The notes beneath the pieces are model-generated. The model saw only the letters and a list, made by a program, of their open reading frames with translations. It did not search any database and was not told the origin of the DNA. A DNA stretch of 55,251 nt, taken from an uncultured Muribaculaceae bacterium. Its GTDB lineage: Bacteria; Bacteroidota; Bacteroidia; Bacteroidales; Muribaculaceae. Within the stretch, counting starts at the first letter, position 1. Every line of letters starts with the position of its first letter. Shown here in pieces: positions 27,846 through 37,120 of this stretch. The stretch spans positions 1 through 55,251 of the forward strand of contig CANRCT010000021.1 of the NCBI GenBank assembly GCA_947629175.1. The letters are read 5' to 3'. The position numbers and the translations under genes were made by a program.

Positions 27846-28414
27846 TACTGACAGCTATTTCCGGGGGTATCGGAAGCGGGAAGAGTGTTGTGGCACGCGT
27901 TTTGAGGGCTATGGGCTATGATGTATATGACTGCGATGTCAGAGCCAGGGAAATAATGGATAATGACGACAGGCTGCGCCAGCGCATAGCCTGCGAGGTA
28001 TGCAGCGATGCTGTCGAATGCGGAAGGATCAATCGCCGTCGGCTGGCGGAAAAGGTTTTTGCAGATGAGGCAGCGCTTGAAAAGTTAAACCGCATAGTTC
28101 ATGGCGCGGTCAGAGATGATATATCCCGCTGGGCGCCTATGCGCCGGAAACCACACGCTTTTATAGAGACCGCCATCCTTTATCAGAGTGGCATTGACAG
28201 AATGGTCGATGACGTGTGGGAAGTCACGGCTCCTCCACAGCTGCGGCTCCAGAGAGCCGTAGGGAGGGGAATGGATGAAAGTGATGCACGGTCAAGAATG
28301 GCCGCTCAGGCTTCATATGAAGCCGTGTCAGCTCACCCTGACGTCAAGATGATTGTCAACGACGGAATTGAAGCCGTCATACCACAGATACTTTCGCTTC
28401 TATCCGCCGGGTAA
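27842..28414 (+). CDS. coaE: dephospho-CoA kinase
   Basis: Last step of coenzyme A synthesis. It has 190 aa with P-loop GGIGSGKSVVAR (about residues 8-19), DCDVRAREIM for substrate binding and FIETAILYQSGID in the middle, the CoaE layout. It overlaps ybbR by 4 nt (ATGA) and converges on the amidase gene with 9 bases between stops and no visible terminator. Confidence 0.95.
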   Translation: MILTAISGGIGSGKSVVARVLRAMGYDVYDCDVRAREIMDNDDRLRQRIACEVCSDAVECGRINRRRLAEKVFADEAALEKLNRIVHGAVRDDISRWAPMRRKPHAFIETAILYQSGIDRMVDDVWEVTAPPQLRLQRAVGRGMDESDARSRMAAQASYEAVSAHPDVKMIVNDGIEAVIPQILSLLSAG

Positions 28415-28423
28415 CGGCTGCGT

Positions 28424-29221
28424 TCAGAGCATGATCTCGAACCGGTCGGCGTCCATCCATGGAGAGAACCGCTTGCGGTCTGCATCAAGCTGCTGACCGT
28501 CAAGGAGAGCATATATCAGACCGTCGGTCCTGCGGTCGGCGATATCGTCGCCCCAGTGATTGAATGCGAATGAATCGCCAGCCGGATATTCTCCGAATCT
28601 GTCTGACCCCTCACGGTTACAGCCTATGATGTATGCCTGATTTTCGATCGCTCTTGCCAGCAGCATATGCTTCCACGCGAATACACGTGAATGAGCCCAG
28701 TTGGCAGGAACTATAAGCGCGTCATATTCATTGGCGACGCTCCGGTTCCACACCGGGAAACGGATATCATAGCATATCGACATCTTCAATCGCCATCCTC
28801 TGAAACTTACTATGGGCGATCGTCGGTCGCCGGGAGTGAGCAGCTTGTGTTCCCCTCCCGCGCGGAAAAGATGACGCTTGTCGTAGAACACCGTCGCTCC
28901 GTCGTGCGACACCATGAATCCGCGGTTATATAGATTTTCACGTTCGTCGACTGCTGTAAATCCTCCCCATATGGCCATATTGCCTGTCATGGCCCATGTC
29001 CTCACTGTCTGCATAGTCACCCCGTCGTCGGTCTCGGCATTCTGAAGCAATTGTTGCCTGCTGTTGGCATATCCGGTGTTGAACATTTCAGGCAATACGA
29101 TCAGATCGGTGTCGCTGTCGACCGCTGACAAACGTTTTTCGACGGCTGCAAGGTTAGCGGCAGCATCATTCTCTATGATGTCGTGTGGAATAATGGCGAT
29201 CTTGAGATTGTTTTCAGGCAT
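28424..29221 (-). CDS. carbon-nitrogen hydrolase (nitrilase family, omega-amidase-like)
   Basis: A 265-aa amidase of the Nit2/YafV type, likely hydrolysing alpha-keto amides such as 2-oxoglutaramate. The Glu-Lys-Cys triad is visible: IVLPEMFNTGY (Glu about 45), FYDKRHLF (Lys) and KMSICYDIRFPVW (Cys). The ATG at 29221 is chosen because the family begins close to LKIAIIPHDI, and because it overlaps the upstream stop by 8 nt (ATGCCTGA), a good coupling signal; the frame is open to 29284. It is last in a three-gene minus-strand unit. Confidence 0.85.
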   Translation of the reverse strand: MPENNLKIAIIPHDIIENDAAANLAAVEKRLSAVDSDTDLIVLPEMFNTGYANSRQQLLQNAETDDGVTMQTVRTWAMTGNMAIWGGFTAVDERENLYNRGFMVSHDGATVFYDKRHLFRAGGEHKLLTPGDRRSPIVSFRGWRLKMSICYDIRFPVWNRSVANEYDALIVPANWAHSRVFAWKHMLLARAIENQAYIIGCNREGSDRFGEYPAGDSFAFNHWGDDIADRRTDGLIYALLDGQQLDADRKRFSPWMDADRFEIML

Positions 29222-29768
29222 CTGTAGTACAGAATTTGTCTTTATACAGTCCGGTGAACTGACTGTAATAACGTTTGATCTCAAGCAGATCAGCCTCTAT
29301 ATCGCCGGTGGGATCAAATCTACGGGTGATATAGATATGTCGCGACGGATAGTCGATGGCCCCTAAAAGCACGGGGATGTGAGCGCCCATGGCTATGCGT
29401 AAAAATCCGCTATGCCAATGGCAGTTTCGGCTTCTTGTACCTTCAGGAGTTATTGCAAGAGTCAGACGTTCCGAATCATTGTATTTTTCTACAATCGCTT
29501 CGACAAGCGACCCTTTTTCACTTTTTTTGCTGCGGGGTACAGGTATTCCGCCTATGGCACGCAGAATGGATCCGAGCGGAAAGAAAAACCATGATTCCTT
29601 CATCAGAAATCCGGCTTTACGACTGACGGAGGCGTATGCCAGCTTGCCCAGCACGAAGTCCCAGTTGGATGTGTGCGGAGCCACACATACAATACACTTG
29701 GGGTAATCAGGCTGGGTGATGTCGACTTTCCAACCGGCCAGTTTAAGAATGAGGCCGCTCAGATTCAT
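29214..29768 (-). CDS. PlsC-like 1-acylglycerol-3-phosphate acyltransferase family protein
   Basis: A 184-aa acyltransferase of the PlsC/AGPAT superfamily. CVAPHTSNWDFVLG (about residues 29-42) is the HxxxxD catalytic motif (written here as HTSNWD), and LAITPEGTRSRNCHWHSGFLRIA carries the acyl-acceptor EGTR motif. It is shorter than true PlsC and lacks a clear membrane anchor except for a weak hydrophobic N-terminus, so the acceptor lipid is uncertain. It overlaps the upstream small protein by 4 nt and the amidase by 8 nt. Confidence 0.85.
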   Translation of the reverse strand: MNLSGLILKLAGWKVDITQPDYPKCIVCVAPHTSNWDFVLGKLAYASVSRKAGFLMKESWFFFPLGSILRAIGGIPVPRSKKSEKGSLVEAIVEKYNDSERLTLAITPEGTRSRNCHWHSGFLRIAMGAHIPVLLGAIDYPSRHIYITRRFDPTGDIEADLLEIKRYYSQFTGLYKDKFCTTDA

Positions 29769-30121
29769 TTCGTCTCTACTTTCCCTGTCTCGTTTCTGGA
29801 GGGGAGAGCGGAATTCATTTCCTTCACGATAGCAAGCAATGCCTCGTTGAAATTCTCACGAAGTTTCCTGTAAGCAGCTGCGTAGTAGGCTGAACGTGCC
29901 TTACGGTAGGCGCCAGCGTTGTCAAATTCCGAACGCGATTTGTCAAAGCTGAAACTTACTTTAGACAGTGAGTCAGTCTGCAGGGCTGCAAGACTGCATA
30001 TCGCATCAGTAAGCTTATCGCAATCTATTCCCGGAATGACCTCGCTTGCCATAGCACACTCCGCGGCGCAGTCGCCGCAGATATAACGGATCTGCTTTTT
30101 AAGAGTTCTTTTGTTAGCCAT
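29765..30121 (-). CDS. conserved small cytoplasmic protein of Bacteroidales, unknown function
   Basis: A 118-aa soluble protein, mostly helical by appearance, with a basic start (MANKRTLKKQIRYICGDCAAEC) carrying three cysteines. I recall similar short MANKRxLKKQI proteins in Bacteroidales, without assigned function. It has its own promoter at 30147-30154 and overlaps the acyltransferase by 4 nt. No catalytic motif is seen. Confidence 0.7.
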   Translation of the reverse strand: MANKRTLKKQIRYICGDCAAECAMASEVIPGIDCDKLTDAICSLAALQTDSLSKVSFSFDKSRSEFDNAGAYRKARSAYYAAAYRKLRENFNEALLAIVKEMNSALPSRNETGKVETK

Positions 30122-30146
30122 TTCTTTACGTTTAATATAATATCAA

Positions 30147-30154
30147 CAAAAATA
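30147..30154 (-). promoter_or_regulatory. -7 element TATTTTTG for the small-protein/acyltransferase/amidase unit
   Basis: On the minus strand TATTTTTG (30154 down to 30147) is a perfect TAnnTTTG, 26 bases before the ATG at 30121 and just after the preceding gene's stop, so these three genes need not be part of the thr operon. Confidence 0.55.
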
Positions 30155-30179
30155 ACTAATAAATCGTTTAGCGCCCTCA

Positions 30180-31280
30180 TTAATGCACATATTTCTGACA
30201 TTTGCGCAAGTCATCAAGAATCCGCGGGAGACTGCAAGCCGGAATCAGTCCGAGTGATCCTTCAGATACTGATATCTCGTCGAACCGCCTGACTGAATCG
30301 CCATGCATCCCCGGGACGTATAAACAGACAGGAACCGGATCGGACGTGTGACTTCGCCGACGCCACGACGTCACATGATCGGGCAGAAGAACCAAAGCCA
30401 CTCCGGCCGTTCTGACCCTATTCCATACAGGCGATAGAAGTCTTGAATCAATTTGCTCAAGAAAAGCTTTTTTCAGATCCGGCATGCCGCCGTGAGCTGC
30501 CGTATCCGACGCCTCCACATGCACTACCACCAGGTCGGTGTCAGGATCAGCTATCGCTCTGACAGCCGCTTGAGCTTTCGCCTCAAGTGAAGTCCGGAAA
30601 TCGCCGGTCAAAAGACTGGACTGACAAACATTCATTCCCAAGGCTTTCCCTATACCCCTTACGAGCGGTGTTCCGGCTATTACATAACCTTTCAGCGGAT
30701 ACGGACTCATACGGATAGGGCTGCCGGGCGACCACAACCACATCCAGGAAGGGAATTGAGGAAATGGCCGGTTTTTGTCACCCGATATAAAAGCATCATA
30801 CGGCGAGAGAAAATCACCCGCGGTGAAAGATGAATCGGTAACCACCAGTCCGGTGAGAGCACTTATATGCCTCGCTGCCTTAATCTGCCGGATAGTGACC
30901 GATGACTCTATCATATCTCTTGCCATAGCATCATCTATGTCTGCCGGCATCGGATCCGACACACGGCCCGCATCATCAGACCTCACCACATTGCATCGCC
31001 ATACGGTAGATCCGAGTCTGAGGGGCAGGCCTAAACCAAGTGCTTCAAACCATGCCCTCCCTTTGAGAGGCGCATCTTTGCCATAGCCTAAAATCGACAT
31101 GATCGCCGTCTCGCTCCCAGGCGGACGTCCGTCGGGAGATGTCACGAGCCGACCGGTGACCGACATCGCGGCTATATCTGCGGCGACAGGCATATCGGCG
31201 GCCTGCAGCGGCGTTAGTCCGCCGAAAGATTCGTCAGGAAGATCGGCAGCTCCGTCAATGATTACAATAATGGTTTTCAT
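30180..31280 (-). CDS. phosphoglycerate mutase-like protein, proposed homoserine kinase
   Basis: A 366-aa member of the alkaline-phosphatase/ApgM superfamily: IIVIIDGAADLP (metal Asp), PPGSETAIMSILGYG (nucleophile Ser) and VLLPDHVTSWRRRSHTSDPVP (metal Asp/His) are the archaeal cofactor-independent phosphoglycerate mutase motifs. In Bacteroidetes this subfamily sits beside thrA and is the proposed non-orthologous homoserine kinase, and here it starts 26 bases after the thrA stop. Threonine synthesis is therefore the likelier role over glycolysis. No thrC follows, which is unusual. Confidence 0.8.
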   Translation of the reverse strand: MKTIIVIIDGAADLPDESFGGLTPLQAADMPVAADIAAMSVTGRLVTSPDGRPPGSETAIMSILGYGKDAPLKGRAWFEALGLGLPLRLGSTVWRCNVVRSDDAGRVSDPMPADIDDAMARDMIESSVTIRQIKAARHISALTGLVVTDSSFTAGDFLSPYDAFISGDKNRPFPQFPSWMWLWSPGSPIRMSPYPLKGYVIAGTPLVRGIGKALGMNVCQSSLLTGDFRTSLEAKAQAAVRAIADPDTDLVVVHVEASDTAAHGGMPDLKKAFLEQIDSRLLSPVWNRVRTAGVALVLLPDHVTSWRRRSHTSDPVPVCLYVPGMHGDSVRRFDEISVSEGSLGLIPACSLPRILDDLRKCQKYVH

Positions 31281-31306
31281 CCGTCAGGAGGCCGCCTCCA
31301 TTGAGG

Positions 31307-33760
31307 TCAACGGATATTGGCAATACTGATTATGTCGGCAAACACACCAGCTGCCGTAACATCCGCCCCCGCTCCATAACCTTTGATGACCATCGGATAG
31401 TCGTGGTAACGTTCGGTGGTAAGCAGTATCACGTTATTGCTGCCTTCGAGATTGTAGAAAGGATGATCCGACGCCACGAGCTCAAGGCCTACGGATGTAG
31501 CGCCATTGTCGAGACGGGCCACGAATCTGAAACGCTTTCCGTCAACTTTTGCCTTACGACGTCTTGCTTCAAAATCATCATCAAGCGATCTCACTTTTTC
31601 CAGGAATTCATCAACCGAACCCTCAAACATCGAGTCAGGGAGGAGGGGAGTAGCCTTGACATCCGACAGGCTCACCCCGTAGCCGCTTTCGCGCGCCAAT
31701 ATCACGAGCTTCCTCATTACGTCAGTGCCGCTCAGATCCACCCTTGGATCAGGCTCACTGTACCCTTCGGCTTTAGCACGGACTATCGCTTCGGAAAACG
31801 GCACGGTTTCGGAGATAGTGTTGAATATAAAATTGAGAGTGCCTGACAATACCGCTTCGATTCGGATGATCTTGTCGCCCGAATTGATAAGCGAGTTTAT
31901 AGTGTTGATGATCGGCAGACCGGCTCCCACATTAGTCTCAAACAGATATTTCACGTCGCGTCGGCGCGCTATGGCCTTAAGGTCGCGGTATGTTTCGAAA
32001 CTGCCTGATGCCGCGATCTTGTTAGCCGCAACCACGTTGACATTATGGCTGAGCATGTCGGGATACAGGGCGGCGATCTGCGGGCTCGAAGTGCAGTCGA
32101 CAAATACTGAATTGAAGATGTTCATCCCTATCACTTCGTCGCGTATGAGTTCAGGCGATGAGGGCGAGCCCTTGGTTTTTAGCAGGTCGATACAGCCGTC
32201 AAGATTGATGCCTTCACGGTCGAAGTAAACTTTGGTGGAATTGGCGATGCCCACTACCTTTAGCTTCAGAGCCTTTTCGCGGAGAAGTTTCTCCTGCTGC
32301 AGGGCAAGCTGCTGAAGCAGGTGACGCCCAATGTTGCCAATTCCGACTATAAAGAGATTGAGTACTTGGGTGTCAGAGAGAAAAAAACTGTCGTGGATGA
32401 CGTTGAGCGCCTTTTTCTGATCTTTGATTTTGATGACAAACGAGATATTGGTCTCAGATGCGCCTTGGGCACATGATATCACATTGATGCCGTTGCGGCC
32501 TAAAGTATTGAACAGTCGGCCTGCCACACCTGCGGCATTCCTCATATTCTCGCCCACTATAGCCACAGTGGCAAGATTGTGCTCGGCATGAATGGGATTG
32601 AGTTCTCCTGAAGCCAGTTCGGCGGCGTATTCTTTTTCGAGAGCCTCAACCGCACGGGCAGCGTCCTCATTCCTGACAGCAAACGACGTCGTGTTTTCGC
32701 TTGATGCCTGCGATACCATAAACACGCTTACGCCTTCGCGCGCAAGAGCATTGAAAATTCGGGCATTGATGCCGACAATGCCGACCATGCCGAGTCCGGA
32801 TACCGTGATCAGGCATGTATCGCTGATCGACGAAATTCCCTTGATGGCTTTCCCTTCCGTCCCCGATTCACCGTCGCTGCTGTTGGACGAAATCAGCGTG
32901 CCGGGTGCTTCGGGATTGAACGTATTTTTGAGATGTATCGGTATGTTTTTGTGAAATACGGGATATATGGTAGGCGGATATATCACCTTGGCTCCGAAAT
33001 TGCAGAGCTCCATTGCCTCGACAAATGTCAGATGGTCTATGACGTAGGTATTGCTGATAATCCGGGGATCTGCCGTCATGAAGCCATCTACATCGGTCCA
33101 TATCTCAAGCGATTCAGCGTCGAGTGCTGCCGCTATGATGGCAGCCGTATAATCGCTGCCGCCACGCCCGAGATTGGTGACATCGCCTGTCGCCGAATCG
33201 GACGATATGAATCCTGGCACCACGGCCACCTCATAATCCTTTGAACCGAGTGTATCTATGACCAGCGGCAATGTGGCTTCATTATCAAGCACATGTTTGC
33301 CAAACTGGTCGACAGTCTTTATGATCCGGCGCGAGTCAAAAAGACGCGCGCCCTTGATAATCCGGCTGATAATAAAGCTCGACAGCCGTTCTCCATAACT
33401 TACTATCGTATCAAGAGAGCGCGAAGAGAGGTCCTTCAGCAGACTAACACCCTTGAATATATTTCCAAGCTCTTCGAGCATCCTGTCGACCTCATTCCGG
33501 GTGTCATCCTTCAGGTGTTCAGGCACCATGCCGTCGATGACATCGTGATGACGGCGGATGATGTTGGTATAAGTTTTCTTATATTCATCTTCTTCGCCCG
33601 CTGCTGCCGCTCTGGCGGTGGAAATGAGCATATCGGTGACCCCTCCGAGCGCCGAAACCACTATAATGACGGGCTTGCGACGTCCTTCGACTATCTTTTT
33701 GACCGAGCTCAGACTCTCTACAGTTCCGACGGACGTACCGCCAAACTTCAGAACTTTCAT
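31307..33760 (-). CDS. thrA: bifunctional aspartokinase/homoserine dehydrogenase
   Basis: First and third steps of the aspartate pathway to threonine. It has 817 aa. The aspartokinase domain starts MKVLKFGGTSVGTVESL with the KFGGTS motif; regulatory ACT domains follow (about 315-460). The homoserine dehydrogenase begins at LFIVGIGNIGRHLLQQL (about 466, Rossmann GxGxxG), and VVAANKIAASG and GLPIINTINSLINSGD mark its catalytic part. The promoter is at 33810-33817 and a palindrome lies in the leader just before the ATG. The homoserine kinase-like gene follows. Confidence 0.97.
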   Translation of the reverse strand: MKVLKFGGTSVGTVESLSSVKKIVEGRRKPVIIVVSALGGVTDMLISTARAAAAGEEDEYKKTYTNIIRRHHDVIDGMVPEHLKDDTRNEVDRMLEELGNIFKGVSLLKDLSSRSLDTIVSYGERLSSFIISRIIKGARLFDSRRIIKTVDQFGKHVLDNEATLPLVIDTLGSKDYEVAVVPGFISSDSATGDVTNLGRGGSDYTAAIIAAALDAESLEIWTDVDGFMTADPRIISNTYVIDHLTFVEAMELCNFGAKVIYPPTIYPVFHKNIPIHLKNTFNPEAPGTLISSNSSDGESGTEGKAIKGISSISDTCLITVSGLGMVGIVGINARIFNALAREGVSVFMVSQASSENTTSFAVRNEDAARAVEALEKEYAAELASGELNPIHAEHNLATVAIVGENMRNAAGVAGRLFNTLGRNGINVISCAQGASETNISFVIKIKDQKKALNVIHDSFFLSDTQVLNLFIVGIGNIGRHLLQQLALQQEKLLREKALKLKVVGIANSTKVYFDREGINLDGCIDLLKTKGSPSSPELIRDEVIGMNIFNSVFVDCTSSPQIAALYPDMLSHNVNVVAANKIAASGSFETYRDLKAIARRRDVKYLFETNVGAGLPIINTINSLINSGDKIIRIEAVLSGTLNFIFNTISETVPFSEAIVRAKAEGYSEPDPRVDLSGTDVMRKLVILARESGYGVSLSDVKATPLLPDSMFEGSVDEFLEKVRSLDDDFEARRRKAKVDGKRFRFVARLDNGATSVGLELVASDHPFYNLEGSNNVILLTTERYHDYPMVIKGYGAGADVTAAGVFADIISIANIR

Positions 33761-33763
33761 CTT

Positions 33764-33778
33764 GAATAAAGTTTATTC
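33764..33778 (-). promoter_or_regulatory. perfect palindrome in the thrA leader
   Basis: GAATAAA-G-TTTATTC is a perfect 7+1+7 palindrome ending 4 bases before the thrA ATG, within the transcribed leader predicted from the promoter at 33810-33817. It could be an operator or a weak hairpin over the ribosome entry site. Confidence 0.4.
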
Positions 33779-33809
33779 CGGCTTTATGTGATTTTTTACA
33801 ACAATGCTG

Positions 33810-33817
33810 CAAAGGTA
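33810..33817 (-). promoter_or_regulatory. -7 element TTACCTTTG for thrA
   Basis: On the minus strand TACCTTTG (33817 down to 33810) is a perfect -7 element, 50 bases before the thrA start. It is divergent from the lptB promoter at 33862-33869. Confidence 0.6.
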
Positions 33818-33861
33818 ATCAATTTCCTCTGATTTCGTTGGGCATTTACATAGAATATATG

Positions 33862-33869
33862 TAATTTTG
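33862..33869 (+). promoter_or_regulatory. -7 element TAATTTTG for lptB
   Basis: A perfect TAnnTTTG element 35 bases before the lptB ATG; CGTTG at 33836-33840 is a near -33 box at a good distance. Confidence 0.6.
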
Positions 33870-33904
33870 CAGCCTCTGGTTTCTGATCTCACACCTACAT
33901 AAAT

Positions 33905-34771
33905 ATGGGTATAAGCATAAAATTAAACGACTTACGCAAAACCGACAGTGAGGCCAAGGAGGTGGATTTCTCTTCGGCCGAGCATCTGGCGGCAGATGAG
34001 CCTGCTGCAAAAGAGAAGACGGACGACGGAAAGATTGTGTTGCGCACCGAAAATCTCGTAAAGAAATACAGGCAGCGTACAGTCGTCAACCATGTGTCGA
34101 TCAATGTGACCCAGGGTGAGATCGTAGGACTTCTCGGCCCTAACGGCGCCGGAAAGACCACCACATTCTACATGACCGTAGGCCTGATCACTCCGAATGA
34201 AGGCGAGATATTCCTCAACGATTTGAATATCACGAAATTTCCGGTATATAAGAGAGCTCAGAACGGTATAGGATATCTTGCTCAGGAGCCTTCGGTGTTC
34301 CGCAAGCTCAGTGTGGAAAACAATATCAGAGCTGTATTGGAGATGACCGACACCACTCCGGAATATCAGCGTGACAAGCTTGAGAGCCTCATATCCGAGT
34401 TCCGCCTCCAGAAAGTGAGAAAGAATCTCGGCGACCAGCTTTCGGGAGGCGAGCGACGACGCACTGAGATAGCGCGGTGTCTGGCCATCAACCCGAAATT
34501 CATCATGCTCGACGAGCCCTTTGCCGGAGTTGATCCCATCGCTGTGGAGGATATCCAGTATATAGTCTATAAGCTGAAGGAAAAGAACATCGGCATTCTG
34601 ATTACCGACCATAACGCTCCGGAGACCCTGAGCATCACCGACAGGGCTTATCTGCTGTTTGAAGGCAAGATATTGTTTCAGGGAACATCAGAAGAGCTGG
34701 CGGAGAACCCCGTGGTAAGGGAGAAATACCTCGGACGAGGATTCGTGTTCAACCGCAAGAAGTTTGATTGA
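33905..34771 (+). CDS. lptB: LPS export ABC transporter ATP-binding protein
   Basis: ATPase of the LptB2FG complex that pulls LPS from the inner membrane. It has 288 aa with an acidic N-terminal extension of about 45 residues not present in E. coli LptB (241 aa). Walker [13 protein letters not shown], the signature [13 protein letters not shown] and Walker [14 protein letters not shown] are intact, and [22 protein letters not shown] matches the LptB switch and C-terminal region. No lptF/G/A/C lies beside it; the CPBP protease gene converges on it with a 17-base gap. Confidence 0.93.
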   Translation: MGISIKLNDLRKTDSEAKEVDFSSAEHLAADEPAAKEKTDDGKIVLRTENLVKKYRQRTVVNHVSINVTQGEIVGLLGPNGAGKTTTFYMTVGLITPNEGEIFLNDLNITKFPVYKRAQNGIGYLAQEPSVFRKLSVENNIRAVLEMTDTTPEYQRDKLESLISEFRLQKVRKNLGDQLSGGERRRTEIARCLAINPKFIMLDEPFAGVDPIAVEDIQYIVYKLKEKNIGILITDHNAPETLSITDRAYLLFEGKILFQGTSEELAENPVVREKYLGRGFVFNRKKFD

Positions 34772-34788
34772 ATATGGTCGCCGGACGG

Positions 34789-35688
34789 TCAGGAACGCGT
34801 TTCAACGCCGCATTTCCTGATCAATGTCATTATCGCGAGAGTGGCGATGAGGCTCGCAGCAGCCATCGCAGCGGAGAGGGGAGTATGGTCAGCCGCGACC
34901 TGGTTGACGTCAAATCCTCCTGAGGCGGAAACCGCCTGGGCTATTATCACCAGAGAATTGTTTGTGACGTGGGCTATTACGGCGAGCCAAAGACATCCGC
35001 TCCACGCGGTCAGGTATCCGAACATCGCGCCGAGGAGCATTCTCGGCACAAAGCCGTAGAACTGCATGTGCACGGCGCTGAATATAAACGCCGCGAGCCA
35101 TACAGCCACATGAATGTTCATTCCGGCCGTAGACAACAGACGCTGGAGAGCGCCACGGAAAAAAATCTCCTCACTGAATCCGGCCAGCAGACCGATGATC
35201 AGCACTGAAATTATAATGCTTCCTACAGAATCGGTGCCTATAAGTTTCTGAGTCATCGCACCGGCATTTTCCTCGGCAGTCCTCATCCACTCTTCAATGC
35301 CGGCCATAGATTCAGGCAGATGCAACGATTCATTCCATGCGACAACCTGATTCATGAAAGGGATCATCACCAAAATCGCCAGAACGGTCAGGACCACTCC
35401 CATTGATGTAGGCCGCGAGTCGATCAAAAGCAACTGAGCCGGTCGGCGTGTTACAATCACGGCCGTAGCGGTAGCCGGCACAATGAACATCATCAGATCC
35501 TGGATGATCGTCGATATTCTCAGCCGCGGAGTAGTGGGATCGCGAAGGACTATGGCGATTATTACGCTGGCTATTACGAGACACAAGGCCGTCACACAGA
35601 TAAAGAAGAGCAAACGGCGCCCTTCGTCAATATTAAAAGAGAGCGGTCCGCGCTCATTTGATGTAGAAATCCGAGGTAAGGCTGACAT
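34789..35688 (-). CDS. CPBP family intramembrane metalloprotease
   Basis: A 299-aa polytopic membrane protein with the three CPBP/Rce1 motifs: EEIFFRG (EExxxR, about residue 170), FSAVH (about 202) and HVTNN (about 240). About eight hydrophobic helices are seen. Substrate unknown; family members process prenylated peptides, bacteriocin-type peptides or have unknown roles. The start overlaps the end of trmN6 by 35 nt; no better internal start exists before the first helix. Confidence 0.85.
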   Translation of the reverse strand: MSALPRISTSNERGPLSFNIDEGRRLLFFICVTALCLVIASVIIAIVLRDPTTPRLRISTIIQDLMMFIVPATATAVIVTRRPAQLLLIDSRPTSMGVVLTVLAILVMIPFMNQVVAWNESLHLPESMAGIEEWMRTAEENAGAMTQKLIGTDSVGSIIISVLIIGLLAGFSEEIFFRGALQRLLSTAGMNIHVAVWLAAFIFSAVHMQFYGFVPRMLLGAMFGYLTAWSGCLWLAVIAHVTNNSLVIIAQAVSASGGFDVNQVAADHTPLSAAMAAASLIATLAIMTLIRKCGVETRS

Positions 35689-36376
35689 ATTTTTCGGTTA
35701 GTTCGTTTGAATTATTTCTAATATAAATACTTTCTTCTTTTGGACGAGCGGAGAAATCACATTCTTTCGCGATCTCCCACAATATTCTTTTAGGCCTGCG
35801 GCGTGGCGACGTATGGACAGTGCATTTACGCACGACCGCCATTCGGTTAAGAGAGCAAAGCCATTCGATCTCCGGCACGGATTCAGCAGGAGATACAAGT
35901 GCCAGACGTCCGCCGGGAGAGAGCAAAGAGGGCGCAGCCGACAATATCCATCCGTAATTCATTTTGCCCTGATGTCGTGCCATAGCTCTCGAAGCATCGG
36001 GAGAGATCAGCTCGCTGGCGAAAAAAGGGGGATTGGTGATCACCAGATCGGCCTGACGCAAACGACACGCCGTGGCGTCGCCTACAATCATCTCAACATC
36101 TCCCGTCCATGGCGAAAGAGCTATATTGCCGATTGCCTCTACGGCAGCCGGAGCATCGATTTCCACCGCTGTCACGCGGCCTACGCCTCTCTGGCAAAGC
36201 ATAAGCGACAGAATTCCGCACCCGGCTCCGAGGTCAATGGCCGAGCTGACTCCCTTGACCGACACCCAAGAACCCAGCAGTACACTGTCAGTGCTCACTT
36301 TCATGGCACACTCGCGATTGCATACTGCGAACTGCCTGAACCGAAAAATGTTTTCTCTATAAGGGTTGCTGCTCAT
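35654..36376 (-). CDS. trmN6: tRNA1(Val) (adenine-37-N6)-methyltransferase
   Basis: SAM-dependent methyltransferase acting on A37 of tRNA-Val, similar to E. coli YfiC. It has 240 aa; FRFRQFAVCNRECAMKVSTD (about residues 11-30) aligns with the YfiC start, DLGAGCGILSLML is the SAM-binding motif I and VITNPPFFA (about 113) the NPPF motif of N6-adenine methyltransferases. The promoter at 36384-36391 predicts an almost leaderless message. Confidence 0.88.
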   Translation of the reverse strand: MSSNPYRENIFRFRQFAVCNRECAMKVSTDSVLLGSWVSVKGVSSAIDLGAGCGILSLMLCQRGVGRVTAVEIDAPAAVEAIGNIALSPWTGDVEMIVGDATACRLRQADLVITNPPFFASELISPDASRAMARHQGKMNYGWILSAAPSLLSPGGRLALVSPAESVPEIEWLCSLNRMAVVRKCTVHTSPRRRPKRILWEIAKECDFSARPKEESIYIRNNSNELTEKYVSLTSDFYIK

Positions 36377-36383
36377 TGTGATG

Positions 36384-36391
36384 CAAAATTA
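36384..36391 (-). promoter_or_regulatory. -7 element TAATTTTG very close to the trmN6 start
   Basis: On the minus strand TAATTTTG (36391 down to 36384) is a perfect -7 element only 7 bases before the ATG at 36376. The expected transcription start is within a few bases of the ATG. Confidence 0.5.
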
Positions 36392-36443
36392 AGCAAATCC
36401 CGAAACAAATGATTAACTTTACACTCAAAAAGTTTGAAACATA

Positions 36444-37058
36444 ATGGATATCAAATCTGCCATCTTCGAGATAAGCAACAGCGATTACCGCAAGTGTCCG
36501 TCGGGCAATATGCACGAATACGCGTTTATCGGACGTTCCAACGTCGGTAAATCATCGCTTATCAACATGTTGACCGGGCGCAAGAATCTTGCTCTCACGT
36601 CATCCACCCCAGGCAAGACGATGCTGATAAACCACTTTAAGATCAATGACAGCTGGTATATCGTAGATCTGCCGGGTTACGGATACGCTCAGAGAGGCAA
36701 AGAGAGCCGCCGTCAGCTTCAGAAAATCATCGAGGGATATATTCTCAACCGGGCTCAGATGACCAATCTGTTCCTGCTTGTCGACTCGCGTCATGCCCCT
36801 CAGAAGATCGACACCGAATTCATGGAATGGCTTGCCGAAAACGGGGTGCCGTTCAGTATCGTATTCACAAAGACTGACAAGCTCAGCAAAGAGGGCGCGA
36901 GGAAAAATATTGAAAAATATTGCGAAAGTCTTCTTGAAACTTGGGAATCTCTTCCACCGATATTTGTGACATCAAGTGAGGACGGCAGGGGGAAGGAAGA
37001 GCTGCTCGCTTACATTGAGGAGCTCAACAAACTTCCCCTCGAAAACGCTCAGCCATAA
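36444..37058 (+). CDS. engB: ribosome biogenesis GTPase EngB (YsxC/YihA)
   Basis: Essential GTPase in assembly of the large ribosomal subunit. It has 204 aa with [12 protein letters not shown] (P-loop, about residues 31-42), TPGKT (G2), DLPGYGYA (G3) and FTKTDKL (G4). Its start is about 67 bases from the divergent trmN6 start. A 59-residue small gene follows 62 bases later on the same strand. Confidence 0.95.
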   Translation: MDIKSAIFEISNSDYRKCPSGNMHEYAFIGRSNVGKSSLINMLTGRKNLALTSSTPGKTMLINHFKINDSWYIVDLPGYGYAQRGKESRRQLQKIIEGYILNRAQMTNLFLLVDSRHAPQKIDTEFMEWLAENGVPFSIVFTKTDKLSKEGARKNIEKYCESLLETWESLPPIFVTSSEDGRGKEELLAYIEELNKLPLENAQP

Positions 37059-37120
37059 ACCAAAAAGCGGCAGCGATTGTTGTAAATATTGTAATACAAA
37101 CAAGCATAACCAACAAAGTC

